A stretch of 64,000 nucleotides of DNA, taken from contig JAPDNP010000004.1 of assembly GCA_025989215.1 (NCBI GenBank), forward strand, positions 310,001-374,000. Reading direction: 5' to 3'. The stretch is from Neisseriaceae bacterium JH1-16. GTDB lineage: Bacteria > Pseudomonadota > Gammaproteobacteria > Burkholderiales > Chromobacteriaceae. A model generated the notes under the pieces. The model was not told where the DNA came from and did not search any database. It saw only the letters and a program-made list of their open reading frames with translations. The first letter of the stretch is position 1; every line of letters begins with the position of its first letter. A program made the position numbers and the translations under genes. Positions 43,291 to 54,742 of this stretch are shown here, piece after piece.

Positions 43291-44153
43291 GGTTTCAGGT
43301 CATTGAAGCGCTAGCCGAGCGGTATCCGGTGGCGCTGATGTGCCGGCTGCTGCGTGTCTCTCGCAGTGGCTACTAGGCATGGCGGCAACGTCCGCCTTCA
43401 GCGCGGGAGATGGCCAATCGTCGCTTGTTACGGGAAATCCGTGTGGTGTTTGCCGAGGTGAACGGCCTTTATGGGCATCGGCGGATTCATGCCGAACTGC
43501 TCGCACAGGGCATGAACTGCGGACAGCATCGGATCGCTCGTCTGATGCGGGAAAGTGGCTTGCGGGTGCGCTCACGTAAACGCTGGCGGCCCGTTCCAGG
43601 TAGCAAGCATGTGCTGCCGGTGGCACCGAACCGACTGGAGCGCCAGTTTGCAGCCCCTGGGGTGAACCAACGCTGGGTGTCGGATATGACCTACATTCGG
43701 ACCGAGCAGGGCTGGCTATATTTGGCCATCGTGCTGGATTTGCACTCGCGTGCGGCGGTGGGCTGGGCAACGCATCACCGTATGCAGCAAGAGCTGGTCC
43801 ATGCCGCCTTGACGATGGCCGTAGCTCGACGTCAGCCGCAAGGGGAAGTACTGCTGCATTCCGATCGGGGTAGTCAGTATTGCGCGTACGCCTATCAGGC
43901 CCTGCTCAAACGGTACGGCATCCTGCCGAGCCATTCCCGTGCAGGAAACTGCTGGGACAATGCGGCAATGGAGAGTTTCTTTCGTTCACTGAAAGCGGAG
44001 CGGGTTGACCTGACTCGTTACCGGAGCTACGAGGAAGCCCGGCGGGATTTATTTGACTCCATCCGGTTCTACAACCACCAGCGCCGCCACTCAACGCTAG
44101 GCTATCTGAGCCCGATAGAATTTGAGCAGCGCCAGGCGCTGCTCAGGGCTTAA
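43281..44153 (+). pseudogene. IS3 orfB transposase (DDE), with one in-frame stop
   Basis: The -1 frame begins HEVRFQVIEALAERYPVALM, meets TAG at 43374 in SGY-stop-AW where SGYYAW is usual, and then is open to the end: the HTH_21 region HRRIHAELLAQG, WVSDMTYIRT (first D), VLDLHSRAAVGWA, LHSDRGSQYC (second D), NAAMESFFRSLKAE (E) and the C-terminal IRFYNHQRRHSTLGYLSP. Without suppression only a truncated product without the N-terminal part could start at ATG 43410. Confidence 0.88.
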
Positions 44154-44284
44154 CCAACCGTCCGCCGAGCCCGGGACAGATCAGGGCAAGGTTGAACAGA
44201 TTTCGGAGCGAAGCGCTACGATTTTGCAGCAGCCAGACCACCGAGAGGCTGACCGGCTCTGGTGCGTTGCTAAGGAATGTCCGT

Positions 44285-45130
44285 TCAGGTGGTTTTGTCG
44301 TGGGCGATCGTCTGGATTTTTTCCCAAACGCGGCCAGACTTGGGAACATCGAGGTTGAAAATTGTATTGAACGTGTCCGCGAGATGATCCGCGCTCGTGA
44401 TGTGTTGTTCGCTGACGCTGTCTGCCGTCACGCTGAGCAGGCAATCGTTCTTCAGGGCGACATAGCCATCCGCAGTATGCCGCAGGATCGCCAGCGCGTT
44501 TGTGAACGGCGAGCTGGGATCCTGCGTCAGCCAGCCAAGCGTAGCGGCTATGGCGGCCTCGTCGCTGTGATCGGGCCGGAAATCGAAGCTGTGCGCGAGA
44601 CCATTCGCATGGTTATTGAAGCGCAGCCAGCCGTCGTCCGTCGGCAGAATCGAAAAATCGAAGCCGCGCTGGCTGATCGGCCCGACGGCAAGCGGTACAG
44701 GTTCGACGATGGCGTCCGCCAAGCCGACCTCGGCAAGGTACGGCCGGTCGAGATCGACACGCAGGGTCAGATGGTTGCCGATGGCGATATCGCCCATCAT
44801 TTCACGATTGACGCCGCCGCATAGGCGGGTCACGCGGAAACCGAGCGCGGCGAGCGCCGCGCCGAACAGACCGTTCATCTCGTAGCACCAGCCGCCGCGC
44901 TTGCCCTCCACCATTTTGGCGAAGGCGTCGGCCGGGGCGACCGAAGACGGCCATCCCATGAAAGCATCCAGCGCCTCCCAGGTGAAGGCCATGAGATGGG
45001 CGCGATGAAGTTTCGATAGGCTGTCGACATCGAGAGAAACCGGTCGGCCCACCCCGATCCTTGCGAGATAGGCGTCCAGTTGGCCGGACGTCAGGGTCAT
45101 TCCACTTTCGCTTGGAGAGACGTACGTCAT
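44285..45130 (-). CDS. Arylamine N-acetyltransferase
   Basis: 281 residues from the ATG at 45128-45130, preceded by AAGGAA. Cys-nucleophile motif RGGWCYEMNGLFGAALAALG, then GNHLTLRVDL (active-site His). The third triad residue, normally Asp in DVGFG, is Glu here (YLAEVGLAD). Glu variants of this enzyme are known to be active in some Bacillus. N-acetylates arylamines and hydrazines from acetyl-CoA. Third gene of a TetR-glycosyltransferase-NAT operon, 60 bp after the glycosyltransferase. Confidence 0.88.
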   Translation of the reverse strand: MTYVSPSESGMTLTSGQLDAYLARIGVGRPVSLDVDSLSKLHRAHLMAFTWEALDAFMGWPSSVAPADAFAKMVEGKRGGWCYEMNGLFGAALAALGFRVTRLCGGVNREMMGDIAIGNHLTLRVDLDRPYLAEVGLADAIVEPVPLAVGPISQRGFDFSILPTDDGWLRFNNHANGLAHSFDFRPDHSDEAAIAATLGWLTQDPSSPFTNALAILRHTADGYVALKNDCLLSVTADSVSEQHITSADHLADTFNTIFNLDVPKSGRVWEKIQTIAHDKTT

Positions 45131-45190
45131 TTTTCGGTTTCCTTTCGATGGACCATTTTCGATGGTTTTCGCCGTGATCAGCGGTGCCAC

Positions 45191-46510
45191 TCATGCGGCG
45201 GACAGGGCGCTTTGGGAAGACCTGAGTACGAAGTCCTCGATTTCTGCCACGAGCCGCGCAGGCCCCGGACCTTCCTCGGCAATGGCATGTCCAAGTGCCG
45301 CCGCCCGCTCGGCGAAGCTCGGTTCGGAAAGGACGCGCCGCACGGCCTCGCCGAGTATTTGCGGGGGTACTGAAGGGTCGAGGCGCAGGCCCGCACCGTG
45401 ATAGTCCACACGTGCGGCATTGTCGTTCTGATCGCGTCCCATCGGGAGAACGACGAGGGGGACGCCGTGGTGCAGCGATCGCATGATCGTGCCGTGCCCG
45501 CCGTGGGTAACGACGGCGCGGGCTTTGGTCAGGATGTCGTCATGCGCTGCATTGGGAAGAATGGTGACATTCGCCGACGACCGAAGGCGAAGCCCCTCGA
45601 GTGCTTTGCCGAGGGTGACGACCACCTCGACCGGCTCCCCGGCCAAACCGGATATCACCCGCTGGAGCACATCGGCCTGCCCCTGATTGGTGGTGCTGAA
45701 CGATACCAGCACGAGTGGCCGTATCTCGCGCGCTGGCTGGCTCGTCCAGCGCTCCTGGGCCCAACTCGGCATCTCCAGAAGCGGCCCCACATAGCGCACA
45801 TGGTCCGGCAGGCGCTCGGAGGGAAAGTCGAAGCTGCGGCTGGTGGCAAGAAGATGGCGGCCGGCACTCAAGGGCTGTTCGTGGACATGGGCCAACGGCG
45901 CGACGCCGAAATGAGCGCGGGCGGCGTTGAGACCAGGCAGGAAGCCATCCCATACTTGCTCGACCATTACCGAAACCTCGGCGTCGCGCGCTCTGTCCGC
46001 CGCCGACCGGGCAGGCTGAAAGCCCGGACCGAACGGTGGATGTCCGGGAAGAGGCCAGAGCGAGATGTTGCTTGCGAGCAAGGCCGTCGGAACCTTCGCA
46101 ACTTCGCCCGCGAGCATACTGCCGAACAGCAGATCCGAACCGAGAAGGAGATCGGCCGGCCCCGTTGCCAGTGTTTCGAGAATATCCTCGGCATAGGATT
46201 GCGCTGGTCCGACGAAGATCCGTTCGCATCCTCTTTGGAAGCCGGCCAGGGAATCGGCGGTTTCCCAATCACGCACGAAGCAGCTTTCGGGTGAGCGATC
46301 CGGCCGGTTCGGGGCGCGCTTCCATGGCAGGAATTGAGCCCCCGCCTCGATCGCCTCCGCTCTCATCGTGTCGTCGGCGATAAGGCGCACGTCGTGGCCC
46401 CGGCCGGCGAGGGCTCGCACGGCCGCGAGCGTCGGCGGCACGTTGCCGCCGCCTTCCCAGCTGACAGCCAGGATGCGCAGATGCGGCGCCACATCTGTCG
46501 TCTTTATCAT
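45191..46510 (-). CDS. GT1-family glycosyltransferase (macrolide/antibiotic-type, MGT-like)
   Basis: 439 residues. N-terminal Rossmann part LRILAVSWEGGGNVPPTLAA with GHDVRLIADD; C-terminal UDP-sugar domain PLVLVSFSTTNQGQADVLQR and the signature VVTHGGHGTIMRSLHHGVPL, VVLPMGRDQNDNAARVDYHG (HGG, and Q/DQ..NA region). Such enzymes glycosylate macrolides, flavonoids or similar acceptors. No natural-product cluster is nearby, so a drug or plant-metabolite inactivation role with the adjacent NAT is plausible (inference). High-GC codon use unlike the IS-flanked left side. Confidence 0.88.
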   Translation of the reverse strand: MIKTTDVAPHLRILAVSWEGGGNVPPTLAAVRALAGRGHDVRLIADDTMRAEAIEAGAQFLPWKRAPNRPDRSPESCFVRDWETADSLAGFQRGCERIFVGPAQSYAEDILETLATGPADLLLGSDLLFGSMLAGEVAKVPTALLASNISLWPLPGHPPFGPGFQPARSAADRARDAEVSVMVEQVWDGFLPGLNAARAHFGVAPLAHVHEQPLSAGRHLLATSRSFDFPSERLPDHVRYVGPLLEMPSWAQERWTSQPAREIRPLVLVSFSTTNQGQADVLQRVISGLAGEPVEVVVTLGKALEGLRLRSSANVTILPNAAHDDILTKARAVVTHGGHGTIMRSLHHGVPLVVLPMGRDQNDNAARVDYHGAGLRLDPSVPPQILGEAVRRVLSEPSFAERAAALGHAIAEEGPGPARLVAEIEDFVLRSSQSALSAA

Positions 46511-46540
46511 TGCCTTGATCCTTTCCCGATGGAGACCGGA

Positions 46541-47137
46541 TCAGTTCGTCGTCTCCTCACGCAGCAGGCGCTCGATCGCCTGCGTCATGAGCCGGTGTGT
46601 CTCCGCCGCCGAATGTCTTTGCGCCCGGCGCAGCAGATACCAGATCCAAACATCGGTCTGGGCCAACAACTGCGCGAGCCGATCCCCGCGGGACTGGCCA
46701 TCGAGCTTGTCGAGCCAGGCCCTGAACATGCCCTCGATCCACTCGCGATGCCCCTTGCGTCCACGGTCGAGGACGGCGGCGAATTCCGGAATGCGCGCTT
46801 CCTGCCCGAGCGTCCGCACGATGATGTCGCCGGTGCGTTCGTAATCGTCCATCAGGAGCGTGACGATGTCCGCCACGCTTTGGGCCGGCGTGCTCCAGCG
46901 TTGGGCCCGGATCGAGACATCCATCTGGGTTGCCATGGCGCTGAGCACGCCGGTCTTGCTGCCGAAACGCCGTATCACGGTTTGGCGGGTGGTGCCGGCC
47001 GCGGCGGCGATGTCGTCGAGAGTGATCTCGTCGAACCAGCGCTCTTCGAGGAGCGCGATCAAGGCATCGACGATCTGCTGCTCGGTCTCCTGGACCGCAT
47101 TGGCGCGCGCCGACTGGCGATAGGCTCGTGGAGGCAT
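46541..47137 (-). CDS. TetR-family transcriptional regulator
   Basis: 198 residues: N-terminal HTH ETEQQIVDALIALLEERWFD, EITLDDIAAAAGTTRQTVIR and RFGSKTGVLSAMA, then a helical ligand-binding domain with WIWYLLRRAQRH near the end. First gene of the operon, 30 bp upstream of the glycosyltransferase start, so likely autoregulated and induced by the substrate of the two enzymes. A palindrome lies just upstream. Confidence 0.92.
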   Translation of the reverse strand: MPPRAYRQSARANAVQETEQQIVDALIALLEERWFDEITLDDIAAAAGTTRQTVIRRFGSKTGVLSAMATQMDVSIRAQRWSTPAQSVADIVTLLMDDYERTGDIIVRTLGQEARIPEFAAVLDRGRKGHREWIEGMFRAWLDKLDGQSRGDRLAQLLAQTDVWIWYLLRRAQRHSAAETHRLMTQAIERLLREETTN

Positions 47138-47158
47138 CGTGTCGCCCTCAATTTCATA

Positions 47159-47171
47159 TTACTCAGTGTAA
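47159..47171. promoter_or_regulatory. Candidate TetR operator TTACTCAGTGTAA
   Basis: An inverted repeat TTAC-TCAGT-GTAA 22 bp upstream of the tetR start; typical TetR sites show TNAC/GTNA half-sites. Confidence 0.55.
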
Positions 47172-47214
47172 CCCGAAACTAAGGGATTTCAACGGGGGTT
47201 GACGACGCGCGGAG

Positions 47215-47490
47215 TTGCAACGTTGGATTGTGCTCGGCGTGATTGCAGGAAGAACCGCTCCTGCGACCTTGTGTGGTCTGTTGCCCGCTGGCCACGGCGA
47301 CCACGCTCACCGCTTTGAGGTGACCTTCAGCGAAGACGGCCATGACCATGAACATCATAGCCACGGTCACTATGATCACGATCACGACCATGGTCATGAC
47401 CATTCGCATACATTCGAGTCGAGCGGGGAGTATTATCAGGATGCCCACGAACGGGCCCACGCCGAGGATATCTCACAAGGAGCCACCATC
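47215..47490 (+). pseudogene. RcnA-like nickel/cobalt efflux gene fragment
   Basis: Contains the central His-rich loop (HDHEHHSHGHYDHDHDHGHD, with about 20 His) followed by EYYQDAHERAHAEDI, a motif found between the third and fourth membrane helices of RcnA. The upstream and downstream membrane helices are missing, and the frame continues into unrelated sequence to 47613. A broken remnant. Confidence 0.75.
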
Positions 47491-47553
47491 GTGTTACCTG
47501 GCACGGTAGGGGGTAATTCGTCCATAAGGTTGGGACGCAATGCCTCCGTTACG

Positions 47554-47581
47554 ATGAGCCTCCTAGCGAGGCTCATTTCTA
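47554..47581 (+). terminator. Hairpin/terminator
   Basis: ATGAGCCTC-CTAGC-GAGGCTCAT followed by TTTCT. Confidence 0.7.
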
Positions 47582-47803
47582 TGTTGGCTCAAGCCATGGG
47601 CCCGAGTGAATAGCCCTTAGTTTGCTAGCCACTTTAGATGGCTGCTTCTCTTGCTGAAGCAGTCATTACTCGGCTAACGCCAGAGTGGCAGCTTTGACCG
47701 AAGTGCAGCCGCTCAAGACTGCATCACTAAGTGGCAGCTCTTGGCCGAATCCCGACACTTAGAGTTTACGCTTACAAATCTAACAAGTATTTTGAAGACC
47801 ATT
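47582..47803. other. Intergenic region, nothing coding
   Basis: Includes a short hairpin (GCTGCTTC ... GAAGCAG near 47640) and one TTGGCCGAA word at 47741, the first after a 6.9-kb gap. Confidence 0.4.
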
Positions 47804-47970
47804 ACGATGGCAACATAAAACCCCCTGATGCCAAGCATCAGGGGGTTTCTGTTAGTACCACTTCGGCCACCCAAGTCGACAAGCCGACTCGCAGGCTTTA
47901 GCAACGACTAGCGGGCTAAACCAAACGCCTCAGTTCGCGACATTGTTCTACGTTCGCGACTTTTTTTAAG
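47804..47970 (+). repeat. Direct repeat with 11-bp-stem hairpin, right copy
   Basis: Hairpin CCCCCTGATGC-CAA-GCATCAGGGGG at 47821-47845; other blocks shared with 40236-40390 follow in the same order. The copy ends in GTTCGCGACTTTTTTT, so an RNA reading through it could end here. Lies just downstream of the hpt stop codon. Confidence 0.75.
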
Positions 47971-48000
47971 AACTACAACGACCGAACCTTGGCCGAACGA

Positions 48001-48543
48001 TTATTTCAGCGCGTAGATCGCTGGCAGGTTGCGCCAGGCACCACGCACATCCATGCCGTAGCCGAAGACATAGCGGTCCGGCATGTCGATGCCGACATAG
48101 TCGGCCTTGAGCGGCTTGTCCTTGTTGATCATCTTGTCGGCGAACACCGCACAGTGGAAGGACTTGGCGCCCATTTCCATCACGCGGTCGCGGATCGCGG
48201 CCATGGTGTGGCCTTCGTCGAGGATGTCGTCGAGCACCAGCACCACGCGGTCGCGCACGTCCTCCTTCGGCGCCATCTTCCACAGCAGTTCGCCGCCTTG
48301 GGTCTTGTCGCCATAGCGGGACACGTGCACGTAGTCGAAGTCGAGCGGGAACGCGAGCTTCGGCAGCAGTTGGCCGGTGAACACCACCGCGCCGCCCATC
48401 ACCGCCAGCACCAGCGGGTAGGTATTGCCGAGGTCTTCGGTGATCTCGGCGGCCATACGATCGACCGCGGCGGTCACTTCCTCGGCGGTGAACAGCACGT
48501 CGGCGCTGTTGAGGATACCGTTGGCTTCAGCAATATTGGGCAT
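48001..48543 (-). CDS. hpt: Hypoxanthine-guanine phosphoribosyltransferase
   Basis: 180 residues from MPNIAEANGILNS (ATG 48541-48543, GGAG upstream). The PRPP-binding loop is VVLVLDDILDEGHTMAAIRD, and the first loop is LAVMGGAVVFTGQLLPKL, DYVHVSRYGDKTQGG. It salvages hypoxanthine and guanine with PRPP. TTGGCCGAA lies within 13 bp after the stop. Classical hpt in Neisseriales is similarly monocistronic. Confidence 0.93.
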   Translation of the reverse strand: MPNIAEANGILNSADVLFTAEEVTAAVDRMAAEITEDLGNTYPLVLAVMGGAVVFTGQLLPKLAFPLDFDYVHVSRYGDKTQGGELLWKMAPKEDVRDRVVLVLDDILDEGHTMAAIRDRVMEMGAKSFHCAVFADKMINKDKPLKADYVGIDMPDRYVFGYGMDVRGAWRNLPAIYALK

Positions 48544-48567
48544 GGTCACTCCTAACGACATAAGCGT

Positions 48568-48589
48568 GAAAACGCCCCTTTCGGGGCGT
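48568..48589 (-). terminator. Terminator of galU
   Basis: On the minus strand ACGCCCC-GAAA-GGGGCGT followed by TTTTC, 23 bp after the galU stop. Confidence 0.85.
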
Positions 48590-48611
48590 CGATTGGGTTA
48601 GCGTGAAGTCT

Positions 48612-49484
48612 CTAGCAATCGAGAGTCTTCAAATAATCGGCGAATTCTACCCCGACCTCGGGATGCTTGCAGCCATAAGCGATGGTTGCCTTCAAATAAC
48701 CCAATTTGGAACCACAGTCATAGCGGGTGCCGGCAAACGGCAAGGCCAGCACCGGCTCTTCCTTCAGCAATGCTGCGATGCCGTCGGTCAGCTGGATCTC
48801 GCCACCGGCGCCTGGGCGGGTCTCGCGCAGCTTGTCGAAGATGCGCGGCGACAGGATATAACGGCCGACCACCGCCAGCGTCGACGGCGCGACGTCCGGA
48901 TGCGGCTTCTCGACGATGCTGCTGACCTGCTGGCGGCCTTCCGCCGCCGGGGCGACTTCGACGATACCGTAGGAACCGGTCTCCTCGCGGGCAACGTTCT
49001 CGACACCCAGCACCGAGGCGCCGCTGGCCTCGTAGAGCTTCACCATCTGCTCCATCGCGCCCGGCTCGCCGTCGATCAGGTCGTCGGCCAGGATCACAGC
49101 GAACGGCTCGTCGCCGACCGCCGGACGGGCGCACAGCACCGCGTGGCCAAGACCGAGCGCCTCGGTCTGGCGGATGTACAGGCAGCTGACGTGCGGCGGC
49201 AGTATCTCATGCACCAGCGCCAGCAGCTTGTGCTTGTTGCGGATCTCCAGCTCGGTCTCCAGCTCGTAGGCCTTGTCGAAGTGGTCCTCGATGCTGCGCT
49301 TGTTGCGACCGGTGACGAAGATCATCTCGGTGATGCCGGCGGCAACCGCCTCTTCCACCGCGTACTGGATCAACGGCTTGTCGACGATGGGCAGCATCTC
49401 TTTCGGGCTGGCCTTGGTCGCCGGCAGGAAACGGGTGCCCATACCGGCCACCGGGAAGACGGCTTTAGTAATTTTTTTCGTCAT
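48612..49484 (-). CDS. galU: UTP-glucose-1-phosphate uridylyltransferase
   Basis: 290 residues from [20 protein letters not shown], the normal family start. Motifs [60 protein letters not shown] (uridine site) and [11 protein letters not shown] (metal), then EIQLTDGI. Makes UDP-glucose for LPS, capsule and glycogen-linked sugars, including possible donors for the window's glycosyltransferases. Monocistronic with its own terminator. Confidence 0.96.
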   Translation of the reverse strand: MTKKITKAVFPVAGMGTRFLPATKASPKEMLPIVDKPLIQYAVEEAVAAGITEMIFVTGRNKRSIEDHFDKAYELETELEIRNKHKLLALVHEILPPHVSCLYIRQTEALGLGHAVLCARPAVGDEPFAVILADDLIDGEPGAMEQMVKLYEASGASVLGVENVAREETGSYGIVEVAPAAEGRQQVSSIVEKPHPDVAPSTLAVVGRYILSPRIFDKLRETRPGAGGEIQLTDGIAALLKEEPVLALPFAGTRYDCGSKLGYLKATIAYGCKHPEVGVEFADYLKTLDC

Positions 49485-49570
49485 CTTGCTCACGTCATCT
49501 CTGGTAGTGTCACCGGCCATTTTACCCACAGGATACGGCCGGTCCCAAGTCGGATCTAAAAGCCGACCAC

Positions 49571-52206
<2,636 letters not shown>

Positions 52207-52211
<5 letters not shown>

Positions 52212-53367
52212 CGAACAACCGCAGCGCGGACTCACCGCCCGGCGTCAGTTCGCGCTCCTGCATGCGCTCGTAGATCTGCGCCAGCTGCTGGCGAATGCGC
52301 GTCAGGCCGGCATCGGTCAGCGGGCGGCGGTTGTCGTCAACCAGTTGGCCGCCGAACTCGCCGGCCAGGTTGCGCGCGAATGCCAGCGCCTGATCGAACG
52401 AGGCGACGCCGCCTTCGACGCGCGGCACGTCGTAGACCAGGGTCAGCGCGGCGAACGGCTTGTCGAGCAGCGTATGCGGGGTGAACGGCGTCTGGTCGGC
52501 GGCGGTCAGCGTATAGAGCGTGTGGCCCTGTTCCGACAGGTAATGGAAGGCGCCATCCGGCTCCAGCGCGAAACCGGCCTCCTCGACCACTTCACGCAAA
52601 CGGCTGCCTTGGACCGGCGCGGCCGGGGCGATGTTGATGCCGATCATCACGTCGACCTCGGCGCAGAACTGGTCGAGTTCGCGCGCGGCAATGAGCTGTT
52701 CGTGGCGATGCGGGAAGCTCACCGCCGCCTCGTGCGCGTCGGCGAACTGGGTGACCTGCTGGCAGAACTGGCCCAGGTCCGCCTCGGACAACACACCGCT
52801 GCGATCGACCAGCTGCAGGCCGATACGGAACGCCACATAGCGCACGCCCGGTAGCGCCTCCACCGGCTGCCAGCGCCCCTGCTCGGTGCAACCGATCATC
52901 TGCACCCGGCGGGTGGTATTAAAGCGCGGCACGCTGGCGAGCGCATGCGGGGTAGTCAGCGCCACGTCGGCGATGAAATCGAGCGAGGCATCGAGCCAGG
53001 CCAGATCCACCAGCTTGAGTTCGTCGACGTCCATCACCGGCTCGGGCCGGACGCGCGGCGCCTCGACCACCGGTTCCGGCTCGGCCTGCTGCGGAGCGGC
53101 GGCGGCCGTGTCGGCGCTGAACGCCACCGGCTCGACCCGTTCGGCCGCCACTGGCGAGGCCCCCGTCAGCACCGGTTCGAGCCGGTCGGCCTTCACGCCG
53201 TCGCGCACATGGTTCTTAGGCACGTCGAGCAACACGTCGGGATGCTGGCGCGCGAACGCCTGGCGCGTCTTGCGGCGAAAACGCCATTCCTGAAACACAT
53301 TGAAACCGAAGACCAAGGCAATGATGGCGGCGCCGAGCACCAGGAGACCTATTTGCAATTCGCTCAT
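52207..53367 (-). CDS. zipA: Cell division protein ZipA
   Basis: 386 residues from MSELQIGLLVLGAAIIALVF, an N-terminal single membrane anchor, followed by the Pro/Ala/Glu-rich linker (TAAAAPQQAEPEPVVEAPRV) and a C-terminal ZipA domain of about 150 residues (LVDRSGVLSEADLGQFCQQV, FDQALAFARNLAGEFGGQLV). ZipA tethers FtsZ to the inner membrane. The original longer frame to 53562 is rejected since the membrane segment marks the true start. The end of the gene overlaps the palindromic element. Confidence 0.9.
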
Positions 53368-53694
53368 GTCGGGGTCCGGACGGGATCGGTTGGGATGAGG
53401 GCCATTATAGCGAAACCCCTCGCAGCTGTTATGAATCTGCTCGCAAGTGTCGCTAAACAGACGGGATAGCGGGAAAAGCACGCAGTCATGACCGCGTAGT
53501 TTTGGCCCGCCGGCGGGAAAAAGCGCGGCGAATCCGCGTAGCGCACCGTCCGCCATGCCCACCCTGAGGCAGGCTTATCGCCGTTGCGGCCGTGAACCGC
53601 ATCACAGGCGTCGCGCAGAGCAGAGAAGAAGCGTTCGAGTCTTTCATTTAGTACTAATTAGAAATAAACTTGTTGGAACTATCTGGAAACGACT

Positions 53695-54171
53695 ATGACA
53701 AACCACGCCAAGGAAGCCTTCCTGCCGTTGATACGTGAACTGGCTGAGACCTTTCTGGCCTTCGAACAGTTCTCCGATGCGCATGTCCGCGAGCTGGGGC
53801 TGACGCCGCCGCAGTTCGACGTGGTGGCCACGCTGGGCAATACCGAAGGCATGACCGCCAAGGAATTGTCGGAGAAGACGCTGATCACCAAGGGTACGCT
53901 GACCGGGGTGATCGACCGGCTGATCGACAAGGGGCTGGTGACGCGCGAGACCCCGCCGTGCGACCGGCGCTGCGTGACGATCCGGCTGACCGCTTGCGGC
54001 GCCGCGCTGTTCGACCGGGTGTTTCCGGCACACATGACCCATATGCAGGCGGCGTTCGCCTGCTTCGACCCGACCGAACTGAACGATATTCGCCACGAAC
54101 TGCACCGTCTCGGCGACGCGTTTCGTTCGGCCAACCTCGACTACAAGGAGTGCACCGACCGTGCAGACTGA
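53695..54171 (+). CDS. MarR-family transcriptional regulator
   Basis: 158 residues. Winged HTH: LGLTPPQFDVVATLGNTEGM, TAKELSEKTLITKGTLTGVI and DRLIDKGLVTRETPPCDRRC (wing). Cysteines in CDRRC and FACFD could make it redox-sensitive (inference). It overlaps the cytochrome b561 gene start by 11 bp, so it likely controls the cytochrome-YceI genes. Confidence 0.9.
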   Translation: MTNHAKEAFLPLIRELAETFLAFEQFSDAHVRELGLTPPQFDVVATLGNTEGMTAKELSEKTLITKGTLTGVIDRLIDKGLVTRETPPCDRRCVTIRLTACGAALFDRVFPAHMTHMQAAFACFDPTELNDIRHELHRLGDAFRSANLDYKECTDRAD

Positions 54172-54703
54172 CCGTTATTCCCCGCCCGCGATCGCGATGC
54201 ACTGGCTGGCCGCCCTGCTGATCGTCGGCCTGTTCGCCCTGGGCCTGTACCTGGGCGGCCTGCCGCTGTCGCCGAGCAAATTCAAGCTGATCGCCTGGCA
54301 CAAGTGGCTCGGCATCCTGGTGCTGGCGCTGACCGCGCTGCGCCTGGGCTACCGCTTTGCCAAGGGCGCGCCGCCGCTGCCGGCCCACCTGCAAGGATTA
54401 ATGCGCACCGCCGCCCACGCCGGCCACAGCCTGCTGTACCTGTTGATGCTCGCCATCCCGCTGACCGGCTGGCTGATGAGCTCGGCCTACGGCTTTCCGG
54501 TGGTGCTGTTCAAGCTCTGGACGCTGCCCGACCTGGTCGGCCGCAACGAGGCGCTCGGCGATCTGCTGATGACCGTGCACTCCTGGCTGAACTGGACGCT
54601 GGCCGCCTGCGTGGTCGGCCACCTGGCCGCCGCCGTCAAACACCACTTCGTCGACCGCGACGGCACGCTGTGGCGGATGAGCCCGCACGCACCGCGCCGC
54701 TGA
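54161..54703 (+). CDS. Cytochrome b561 family protein (YceJ-like)
   Basis: 180 residues from GTG 54161, four membrane helices: MHWLAALLIVGLFALGLYLG, HKWLGILVLALTALRLGYRF, AHAGHSLLYLLMLAIPLTGW, and LNWTLAACVVGHLAAAVKHH, with paired His ligands at HW, HK, AGH, VKHHFVDRD for two b hemes. Usually encoded just upstream of yceI genes, as here. Moves electrons in the inner membrane. Confidence 0.9.
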   Translation: MQTDRYSPPAIAMHWLAALLIVGLFALGLYLGGLPLSPSKFKLIAWHKWLGILVLALTALRLGYRFAKGAPPLPAHLQGLMRTAAHAGHSLLYLLMLAIPLTGWLMSSAYGFPVVLFKLWTLPDLVGRNEALGDLLMTVHSWLNWTLAACVVGHLAAAVKHHFVDRDGTLWRMSPHAPRR

Positions 54704-54742
54704 ACGACCGCCCCTTTCCACCCGACAACAGGACTGCCCCCG

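Larger units (their letters stand above)
42938..44180 (+). mobile_element. IS3-family insertion sequence, inactivated
   Basis: Imperfect terminal inverted repeats TCTGTCGCGGGCTCAGTGGA (left) and the complement TCTGTCCCGGGCTCGGCGGA (right) bound two overlapping transposase frames of the usual orfA/orfB design. Both frames carry nonsense codons. No convincing target-site duplication could be seen (TGG before, TCA after), which fits later rearrangement. Confidence 0.88.

Noticed and set aside
43410-44153. orfB as an intact transposase gene from an internal ATG
   Set aside because: It would lack the first 40-odd residues after an in-frame TAG, and orfA is also interrupted, so the element is inactive.
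53367-53562. N-terminal extension of ZipA
   Set aside because: The membrane anchor that defines ZipA begins at the later ATG; the extension has no homology-like features.
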